From positions 122,805,016 through 122,869,015 of the forward strand of contig OX465580.1 in assembly GCA_950022655.1 (NCBI GenBank): a DNA stretch of 64,000 bases, read 5' to 3'. Positions 56,370-64,000 of the stretch are shown here, piece by piece (positions within the stretch are counted from its first letter, which is position 1; every line of letters begins with the position of its first letter). This stretch comes from Alentia gelatinosa (Eukaryota > Annelida > Polychaeta > Phyllodocida > Polynoidae). The position numbers and the translations under genes are program-made. The notes under the pieces are model-generated. The model did no database searches and was not told the DNA's origin. It saw only the letters and a program-made list of their open reading frames with translations.

Positions 56370-56761
56370 ACCTTCGCTAGCGGAAAACTTGAGAATCTTT
56401 TTTTCAGATACTATGTACGTTTTATGTCAAAACTCTGTCAATAATGAACGTAGAAACTAGCTCTAAAGACAAGGAAGTAGCTAAAGACACGTGGAAAACA
56501 GTCTCAAAGTTTATATTTTGATTATATTAAGGCAACATAGGCTTATTTTCCGTTTTCCGTTATGCATTCTGCCGCGAGTGTGAGGCCATCGCCCACCCGA
56601 TGTAACACTGTCACTTTTGTCATGACACACATTAATCAATGTGTATTATATATAGATATTTAAGATATGAAAGTAAGTATCTAGACATGTAATTTGAAAA
56701 TGAAATCTGAAATTATAGGCAATGAAAAGTAAAAAAGAAAATGATGACATAAATTGTACAC

Positions 56762-56829
56762 TGCTGTAGGGGTTCGAACCCTCGTCACCATACACCTAGT
56801 CGGCCGTCATATCCACTACACCACGAAGT
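56762..56829 (-). pseudogene. tRNA-like sequence (pseudo-tRNA or SINE head)
   Basis: Minus strand: TTCGTGGTGTAGTGGATATG is a good A box region and GAGGGTTCGAACCCCT is a perfect B box with a pairing T stem, at tRNA spacing. The anticodon stem does not close properly, and the acceptor 5' and 3' strands (GACTTCG / CAGCAGT) do not pair, so a working tRNA is unlikely. Confidence 0.55.
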
Positions 56830-57186
56830 CTGGTGCCAAACTGTATGGGCCACCTGCAGCACATTATTGATAGATTCCTAATATTGCCATTTGCAATCCC
56901 TTTCCAATTAGTATAGTAATATAGACAATAATCGTATTTTTAAGGAAAAATAATCGTAAGGAAACCGCATTCAGCGGACATTTCTATGAAAAATCTGAAA
57001 AAATCCAACCTATTTAAAAAAAATTGGTATGCAGGGGAGGGTTAGTGGAACTCAATCTCTTACAGAGTTTCACGAACGTTTGAACGTTCGAAGCTTATTA
57101 TGAATAAGAGGGGTTTTACTGTACTACCACAGAAAATTTGGGCCTGCTATGGAAAGTTCCCCACTCCATTAAAACTCCTCTGCCCA

Positions 57187-57450
57187 CCCCCCCCCCCCCC
57201 CCCCCCCCACTCCCCCACTCCAAAAAGAAAGTTGGGCCCCCAACAGACATAAAAGTTCCCCCTCCTTTGGAAATACTGAATAAAGTTGCCGCCACCCCAT
57301 AGACCCTACCCCCCCCCCCCCCCACACACACACACACACCCTAAAAAGAAGTTGGACCCCCTATGCATATAGGCCTACCGGTACAAAAATTACCCCCCCC
57401 CCCCCCCCCCCCCGAAGTAGAGAAAAATGTTATTCACCCCCCCCCCCCCA
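57187..57450 (+). repeat. C-run cluster
   Basis: Poly-C runs of about 12-22 at 57187, 57309, 57393 and 57438, separated by similar AAAAGTTNNCCC phrases (AAAGTTGGGCCCCC, AAAAGTTCCCCC, AAAGTTGCC, AGAAGTTGGACCCCC). They look like a decayed repeat of about 60-80 bp. Another C run is at 57637-57656. Confidence 0.8.
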
Positions 57451-57689
57451 ACCCTGCTTCCTGTAAGTCACTCGTCTTCGACTCGTGAAATTATAGAGCC
57501 AACAAAATGCGAGGCATAAATTAACTCAGACTCAAACTCGTGACGTCTCTTGATAATATATTTTTTTAGGGAGCGTTTATTATTTATGGCAGGGTGTGTG
57601 TGAGTTTTGCTTGGCGAATCCTCTAAATCAAATTGCCCCCCCCCCCCTCCCCCCCCCTCGGAAATACCTCCTTCAGACCAATGTTGCGG

Positions 57690-57836
57690 GGGGAGGCAAT
57701 TTTAGTTAGGGGGGATTTCTGGGGTCATTTCTATGGGGGAACAACTTTTTTCTGGTACTTCTGTAGAGGGGGTGGTTTTTTTTCTATTTTCCTGGGGACG
57801 GAGGTATTCTGGTTACTGGGGAGGGGGGGGGGGGTA
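57690..57836 (+). repeat. G-run cluster facing the C-run cluster
   Basis: GGGGGGA, TTAGGGGGGATTT, TCTGGGGTC, TATGGGGGAAC, AGAGGGGGTGG, CTGGGGACGG and a final GGGGAGGGGGGGGGGGG. With the C-runs upstream it forms a very imperfect inverted block and could form G-quadruplexes. Confidence 0.75.
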
Positions 57837-59286
57837 ATTTATGAAAACAAATGCATTCCATTTTATGAAAATCTTAGTTATAATAGATGTGCCTCGTAAG
57901 GAACTTTAATCATGCCAAATATGAATGGAAAATTAGCAAAAGCAACTAAGTTATCCCCCAAATATGAGACTTTTTTGTTTTTTGAAAGAAAATGTGATGT
58001 TGCCATGGAAACCAAAATGAAAAACAAATGTTCATTATGACCCTTCAGTAGCTTCATTCTAACAGAGCACAATCTAAACATTGATCAACTATATAATTTA
58101 TCTGGTTATATTGGTTTTCGATATAAATTCTTACAAATTGGCTCTTTTTTTCTCATAAGCTGCTAAACAACGATTTTCAGATATAGTTGTTTCACAGGCT
58201 GAGAAAGTGGAAAAAGTACAAAAAAAGACACCTTATTCAAACTAAGATAACATTTTGATTAGAAGACTTGACGTTCTAATTTTTTTACAGAAAAATCACC
58301 AAAGAGTTGTAGTTTTAGTAAATGTGGTCACCATATGCAAAGCTGTAATTAAATTTTTAAGTTTTTTACACCATGGAATTGCAAGACTTAACTGAGAATG
58401 TACCAATTACTTATTGATCTGATGCAGATCAATTCTGAAGATACAGTTTTTTCTGTTGTCTGTGAAAGCATCATTATATCTCTATGACAGTCCACAAACA
58501 CACACATGGTACACCACTCATCTCCTCTGTCCTATAGGCTTCGTATGCATCGCTGGAGCGTGACCTCTGGGAGTAGGGGCCGAGGTATGTGTCAACAGTC
58601 CAGTCATTGTTCCAAGCGCAATGAAAAGTTCCCTACTCGTAGCATTAACCTTCTACATACGACAAAGGGTATTTATTACGTGCAACATCTACCAATCATT
58701 ATAATTTTTGTTCATGAATGTCTCCTTTAAAATCTTTGTCCATTCCACGGTCATCCAAGTCTGTGTCCATTCTTATTAGGCCTTCTTTCATGTCTATCAA
58801 CATTCATGAAATACGCTCAAATTTTCTCTCGTCTTTCCTTATCTATTATAATTTTTGTTCTCAAGAACATCTTTCAAAAGATATACTTGAATAGAAACAT
58901 GCCAAATCGTGGTTGATCATGGTGAGGCATGAACGTTGCCCATCCTTGGGAGCAAGCGTTCGCTCTGGTGGCCAGTGTACACCTGAGTGCCGTCTGTTGT
59001 TCATAAATACTCCTTCAGGTGGCACCACCACTAAAACTTCAACTCCACATACCAAAGTATAGATGGCGCTGCCAGTGGTCACTTCCGGAATTACGTGTTG
59101 TCCCACTTACACAGTTAAATTGGGTGTAGGACAGTGCCGTAAACTTACTTTGTTCCCCTGAAGTGACTCATTATATGTCGCTGTCAGCGAGCGACATGGA
59201 GAGTGGATCCAGCAGATGCTTTTGCGGAATGGATTAGTCTTACGGTTTTGTCTGCAGATGTGTCTGACTTTGGAAACTTTACTCAC
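57837..59286. other. No recognised gene
   Basis: AT-rich. A weak acceptor/donor pair surrounds 58538-58584 (TCCTATAG ... CGAG|GTATGT), with a stop in one frame. TATAGATGGCGCTG at 59059 is a partial CTCF-like match. Confidence 0.4.
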
Positions 59287-59319
59287 CTGCCCTCGTACAG
59301 ACGACACGGCGGGACTGCA
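59287..59319 (-). CDS. Candidate 33-nt microexon or exon end
   Basis: On the minus strand a pyrimidine-rich TCTGTTTCTCGGTCAG precedes TGCAGTCCCGCCGTGTCGTC and TGTACGAGGGCAG, followed by GTGAGTAA, a perfect donor. The 33 bases hold 11 codons (CSPAVSSVRGQ) without a stop. An alternative is that this is the tail of a longer 5' exon. No neighbouring exon was recognised. Confidence 0.25.
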
Positions 59320-59737
59320 CTGACCGAGAAACAGAACCAAAACACGGATAGAGAAAGGTAGGCTCCGTTGTTCAACTATTGTTTATAACTTAGACAGAGT
59401 CCACATATTGTTAACTACTTTAACAGGCTACAGAAAACGTCTTCTCATCCTGTTACGGCTATTGCATCGTCATAGAACCAGAGAAGCTAAGCGTCCATTT
59501 CGTAAACACTAATCATTAATGCAGTTCTGAGTCACTGAGTATCAGTGAATGGGATTTAGCGATTGAGCAATTGAGGACATGCCTACTTTTCCAGGGAACC
59601 TCCTCATGGATATGCATACAGTCAACTCTCAGTACTGCAAATATCAGTTCAAATTATAGCAATTTAGGCGTGTAGTACATAATTTGGCCTATGACTACTA
59701 TTGGAAGTTGTTATAAATAACAATCGATGGTTTTGTA
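59320..59737. other. No recognised feature
   Basis: Spacer; nothing recognised. Confidence 0.5.
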
Positions 59738-59814
59738 GACAGGTGGCTGTAAACCACAAGTAGTTGACTCGTAGTAATACACGAGCGTCAGCCTCAAGCC
59801 TCAGAGCCGCCTGT
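59738..59814. repeat. Hairpin, CGTAATATTCGTG-loop family, loop inverted
   Basis: GACAGGTGGCTGTAAACCAC (59738) faces CTCAGAGCCGCCTGT (59800-59814), with inner GTTGAC/GTCAGC. The apex is a small stem CTCGT/ACGAG around AGTAATAC (59769-59785). Compared with 38556 the loop word is in the opposite orientation. Confidence 0.6.
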
Positions 59815-59844
59815 AAAAAAAACCGTTTGTCGTATTCATTAGCC

Positions 59845-60320
59845 CAGGGTTCGTACAGAGCCTGGAAAACCTGAAAAAGTCTGGAATTATGCTTTTGGGT
59901 TTTCCAGGCCTGGAAAAGCCTGGAATTCTCACAAAGAGCCTGGAAGTGGAAAAACCTGGAAGAGCCTGGAAAATTTGGCTTTGCATAAAAGCAATTATTT
60001 TAGGCTATGAAATTCTGGTCATTATTAGCTTTCCTTAACTACGATACCTTGCTGCTTATGAAATATTAGTGACTTGGATAAAATAGTTTAAAAAATCCTT
60101 TATTTTACCGTACCCTATATAGAATTTTGAAGATATCTATCCCAAAACCACTGAAATTCCACAGGTAGTAAGGAAGACAAAGAAAATGTTAGCTAAATTT
60201 GGTAATGAATCAGACATGGTTTTAAAAACAGTGAAAAGATGTGCCTGGAAAAAAATATTAGAGCCTGGAAAGCCTGGAAAAAGCCTGGAATTTCATTGAG
60301 CTGTATATGTACGAACCCTG
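59845..60320. mobile_element. CAGGGTTCGTAC DNA transposon relic with 6-bp duplication
   Basis: CAGGGTTCGTACAGAGCCTG and the inverted TATGTACGAACCCTG end a 476-bp unit flanked by direct TTAGCC copies (59839-59844 and 60321-60326). Both ends carry clustered AGCCTGGAAAA words (about eight on one side, four on the other), like iterated transposase-binding sites. No transposase is present. The superfamily is uncertain; the end resembles hAT-type MITE ends I have seen, but hAT duplications are usually 8 bp. Confidence 0.75.
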
Positions 60321-60349
60321 TTAGCCATATGACTCTACTCCTATGGCTC

Positions 60350-61815
60350 AAGGCGTCCACAGAAAGGCTCAAGGCGTCCGGGGCTCAAATCGTCCCGGGC
60401 TCAAGTCGTCCATGAACCACCCTGAACCTTGCCATATTCTCCTGGGTGCCGATTTATCCTGGGTGCCGATTTATCCTCGATGTCGAGTTCTTTGGTACTT
60501 TTTCTTACCAAATGTATTCTCATAAACATACCCGAAAATGTTCCCAAAATGAATGGAGGATCAAGGGGTCCACAGGGTGGGCTCAAGGTGTGCAGCGAGT
60601 GGGCTCAAGGCGTCCGTGTTTTCACACTGGCACGGGGCTCAATCCGTACATGAATGGTATCTGGACGGTTACTGGAGAACTCAACCCAAAATGAACTCGA
60701 CCCATAGACATAGTAATCAGGAGAACTCGACCTGTTATGAATAACTCGACCCGTAAAGTTGACCCGCTTGAAATACTTATGCCATATCTTTATCATGGAT
60801 ATAGGCCTACTCAAGATCATGTGATTTGTTGAAAGTCTAGATGTGTAATTGTGCAAGGAGAAAATGTTAGTATCAGAATATCTAATGTAACCAAGCACAA
60901 AGGTTCAAACTTTTCACTTGACCTTTCTGGTTATCCTTGTGGTCAGAAGGAGAATATAGAAGTAGATATATTATTGAACAGTCAATGAGAATTGATGAAG
61001 GATTGAAGTAACAAAAGTGTGTGGAATGTTTCATAACTGGTGAAAAAATCCCAGAAAATCCCAATGTATAAAGGTACTGATTTTAGGTTATTCTAGGTGA
61101 AGGTACGGTACTTATATCATGATAAGATATGGTACAGGAGTTAAATCAAATTGAACTGTTCAAAACTCAACTGGTCCTTGTAATAAAGAATTACTTTTAT
61201 AGGCATGAGTAGCATATGCCAAGCCCTTTCCAATGAGGTACGGTATAACTGAAGTATATATCTTGGCATAAAAGTAGAGATTATAGACTGAACAAAATTG
61301 ACAGAATGAAATGTGACCACATGGAACTTCAACTGTCTATGACTCAGCTAATATTAATCATAGAGAGTTGTTTCCTGCTGCTCTAGTTTCTATTTTTCAA
61401 GCCCTTTCCATAGATGTATAACTTCAATACCTATTAAAAAATCAAATTTTCGTTTATGATCGCCATACTAATGGGCAAGACAGTTTCATAGAAAAGGAAA
61501 GGTCTGACATGATTATCTAACTTTTAGACAAATGAACCAGCAGATTTGGAAAATAAGTCCAGTTAGATTTAGGGTTAGGGAAAGGGTTTTCTGTTTGTTT
61601 TCTTCCCCAGAGAGACCAAACTTGAAGCCAAGATTACATACTTAGTGGACTTTATTTAGCCATAGTTGTATTACTCAATAAGATACTTGAATTGGGAGGA
61701 TTTAAAATGGGCCGAGTTCATTGCAGGTTGAGTTATTCTAACGCGTCAAGCTTTTGACAGGTCAAGTGTTTTACAGGTCAAGTTCTCCAGTATTCATCTG
61801 GACGCTGCTTCGCTG
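60350..61815. mobile_element. 1.5-kb element with phrase-like terminal repeats
   Basis: GGCTCAAGGCGTCC-type 14-mers occur at about 60352, 60367, 60381, 60396, 60573, 60602 and 60636. ACTCGACCYGT-type words follow at 60676-60770. Near 61706-61800 the same words return inverted (GGTTGAGTTATTC, GGTCAAGTGTTTTACAGGTC, AAGTTCTCCAGTATTCATCTGG), pairing with CCAGATACC-type and ACTGGAGAACTC phrases at 60660-60690. The middle 900 bp is non-repetitive and has no supportable gene. I read it as a non-autonomous transposon with iteron-like subterminal repeats. Confidence 0.55.
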
Positions 61816-62464
61816 CCAGCACACTTTGGTTTTCGGGAGGTGACTGGCAGACACCACACTTTATCACAACACTCCTTTTAAGTAGGAACTCTGTCTAGAA
61901 TTATTAGAATCTCTAACCAGGTGGCAGTTACCGGTACTAGATCAGGTTTTTACACACCAGTCTCATTGTTACAAGGAAATAAACATGGCATAAAAACGAA
62001 GCGTAGTGTCCAGTGTGACCATTGCGCTATCTTGTGAATACGAAGTGTATCGTCCAATTATTCAAGCATGCTGGCAAGGACGCGCAGTGCCTTGTATACA
62101 AAAGAATCAAGGCATCCAATCCCCATCCGTGCTTTGGCCATTCAGAAATACCCTCAGTATATGTAGGCCTACATACATCTGTTGTCGTGACATATAGTCT
62201 AAATACACACAAAAAATGAGGGGTGTAACAACAAAGTTGCCTATTTAACTTCTGAATCATTAACATGGACATACTTTGCACATATATGTATATATATATA
62301 TATCATTATATGGAGCTGCTATCCCCTTGGGGTATCAATTTAGCAGTATGGCAAACAAGCGATCAAATATAGCACTTCCCTGATGTCCTAGTTACCGTAT
62401 ACAGAAGGACAACTCTAGGTGGGAAAACGAAACGGGAATGGGCTATGTGTGACTATGGTACCCA
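61816..62464. other. No recognised feature
   Basis: Short TA repeat at 62286-62303; otherwise nothing. Confidence 0.5.
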
Positions 62465-62565
62465 GGGACCCGTTTAATAATCTAGGATCGTACATGTAGA
62501 CCCTTTACTGTATGCCATAGAGACCCAGGGACGATGTTGGTCAACACTAATGGACGACCTTCTAC
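62465..62565. mobile_element. MITE, TTGAATAATCTAGGATC family, half copy
   Basis: GGGACCCGTTTAATAATCTAGG, ACTGTATGCCATAGAGA and GGTCAACACTAATGGACGACC match the inverse of the right half of 51517-51735. The left half is missing. Confidence 0.65.
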
Positions 62566-62739
62566 TTCGATCAAGCATTTCTCGCTTAAATACGGAAAAT
62601 ATACTCCCAAGCAAATTTTTAGTTCCAATGTACATGTAGCAAAAATAAGTCCATACTGATAGACTAAGCAGACCATATAACATGATAATTCCTAAAGATG
62701 GATTATAAATTATACAACAAACAATTTTTTTGTTAACAG

Positions 62740-63038
62740 ACAAGTATGTAAACCACTCGATGGATGACGTTGAGAGACACTCGCTTACGCTCATGTTTTA
62801 CTACCCATCAACCTATCGTGGCTTATGGCTGCCTGTCCACGAAGCCATCAATTATTGTTGCAGGTTGATAGTGCCTAATCTGCTTACTTTCTTTGGTATC
62901 ACGGGATATACACATAGCATACCTCTGTTTACCATGTTATACTATGTCACGGATGTACTAGGAAATGATATGGGCCTTCATGCATGCACCTCTGATAATG
63001 CTAAGCAACCTATGCCTGATTTACCACAGTTCCAGTGA
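62740..63038 (+). CDS. Possible terminal exon, unrecognised protein
   Basis: A pyrimidine tract and AACAG at 62722-62739 resemble a splice acceptor. The frame after it runs about 99 codons to TGA (inner part GLWLPVHEAINYCCRLIVPN, then LLTFFGITGYTHSIPLFTML) with little low complexity. It has no recognised domain. The last 11 codons lie inside the 187-bp tandem duplication. Chance is quite possible. Confidence 0.15.
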
Positions 63039-63380
63039 TTAATCATGTATGAAGATCAATGACTGTAGGACATACAAGCAGGGCACAGATGCAATAGATT
63101 CACAGAATAGCTGTTGTTAGGAAAAACCAAGTTTCGGTACGCATTCATTAATACCAATGATGCTACCAAGCATGACAACCTATCTGGGTCGTAAACCTAT
63201 GCCTGATTTACCACAGTTCCAGTGATTAATCATGTATGAAGATCAATGACTGTAGGACATACAAACAGGGCACAGATGCAATAGATTCACAGAATAGCTG
63301 TTGTTAGTAAAAACCAAGTCTCGGTACGCATTCATTAATACCAACGATGCTACCAAGCATGACAACCTAATTGGGTCGTA
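63007..63380 (+). repeat. Tandem duplication, 2 x 187 bp
   Basis: AACCTATGCCTGATTTACCA...GGGTCGTA occurs at 63007-63193 and 63194-63380 with only a few substitutions (for example ACAAGCAGGG / ACAAACAGGG and GTTTCGG / GTCTCGG). Confidence 0.95.
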
Positions 63381-64000
63381 AACCGTAGCTTTGTGTACAT
63401 CCTTTTAGCAAAGATTGTGCGAATCTTAAATCCTTAATTCGTATCTGTCTTGTATGTTTCCATAGTGATTACAGTGTTTCATAACTTAAACGACCTTGAA
63501 TACTGTTTGTTGATCGCCGAACGGAGTAAGCTTTAGATTTATAATTGATCTAAATGAACCTACTAACCTTCAGATCAGTGACCATTACCCTGAACTAAGT
63601 AATGAACTGCTACTAAAGGAGAAACCCCATGATTACAACAGAATGGAACTCTCTTCCTATATAGAGGGACAAAGTGAACCTGCTAAAATGGCAGATACCA
63701 GTGCCCTAAACACAATTTCCGGAGGCCAGAAAAACGAGGTTTAGTGCTTAAACTATGGGGGTTTAAGACTAGAATTTCGTTTTTGGTCTTGTTTGGAACT
63801 ATTGAAGTATACTTGACTACAATCGCCTCTGAATACTTTCTCCTACCTCTTAAGATTGATTAATCTCAACTGAAACCCGGTCATGAAATAGGCTTACTTT
63901 TTACACTCATTTGTAACATGAATTTACCGAAATCAAGGAAATATAAATTCCGTGGTATACTTCAAATATTATAAGTATAAATTAGTATAATTTCATAGCA
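63381..64000. other. No recognised feature
   Basis: AT-leaning sequence to the window end; nothing supportable. Confidence 0.5.

Noticed and set aside
58538..58584. Possible 47-nt exon between TCCTATAG and GTATGT
   Set aside because: One frame has a stop, the donor is average and nothing nearby supports a gene.

Overview
The window looks like non-coding DNA from an animal nuclear genome, probably a marine invertebrate; I cannot place it further. No reading frame is long or clearly family-like. Possible coding segments are short and end at splice-type junctions. There are many microsatellites, homopolymer runs, a degenerate CCTAA/CCCTAA telomere-like tract, a solo LTR, tRNA-like (SINE-type) fragments and many short palindromic non-autonomous DNA transposons. 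Nothing suggests a bacterium, plasmid, phage or organelle.

The best gene evidence is a first coding exon on the minus strand at 33962-34122: an ATG in strong context, a signal peptide, a basic His/Lys/Asn/Gln-rich stretch and a good splice donor. A CpG-richer flank upstream carries CCAAT, CRE and GC/KLF-type motifs. Weaker exon candidates lie at 43798-44138 (minus), 39025-39258 (minus), 59287-59319 (minus, possible 33-nt microexon) and 62740-63038 (plus). A cluster of three CTCF-like sites sits at 39268-39344.

The rest is a mosaic of repeat families: (a) six copies of a composite element (7968-8255, 12243-12530, 21581-22272, 30024-30316, 33019-33285, 39741-40024), each a conserved head of about 120-215 bp with TATCCTACCC-like ends joined on one fixed side to a long hairpin whose stem sequence differs between most copies; (b) five 280-282 bp PIF/Harbinger-like MITEs, four with intact TTA duplications, clustered at 15371-23813, plus a diverged relative; (c) TTTCCATTGGCCGAC-ended MITEs (14881, 26269, 41932, 42214 and degenerate relatives); (d) a GGGGCC...TAAAGTA MITE (17176, 36856); (e) a TTGAATAATCTAGGATC MITE (49651, 51517, 62465); (f) a CAGGGTTCGTAC element with a 6-bp duplication (59845-60320); (g) a 1.5-kb element with phrase-like terminal repeats (60350-61815); (h) hairpins with a CACGAATATTACGA-type loop (38556, 59738, a degenerate one at 33366); (i) a solo LTR inside a TA repeat (37115-37621).

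Layout: 0-5 kb simple repeats and CpG-rich patches; 5-12.5 kb degenerate MITEs and the first composite hairpins; 15-24 kb the PIF-like cluster; 24-33 kb sparse repeats, a GA tract and two composite hairpins; 33-35 kb the candidate gene start; 37-40 kb LTR, hairpin, CTCF-like cluster and composite hairpin; 42-54 kb MITEs, telomere-like DNA and SINE-like repeats; 55-64 kb a repeated 12-mer, a C-rich/G-rich block, two larger transposon relics and tandem duplications. All matches come from reading by eye; no alignment, folding or database search was run.
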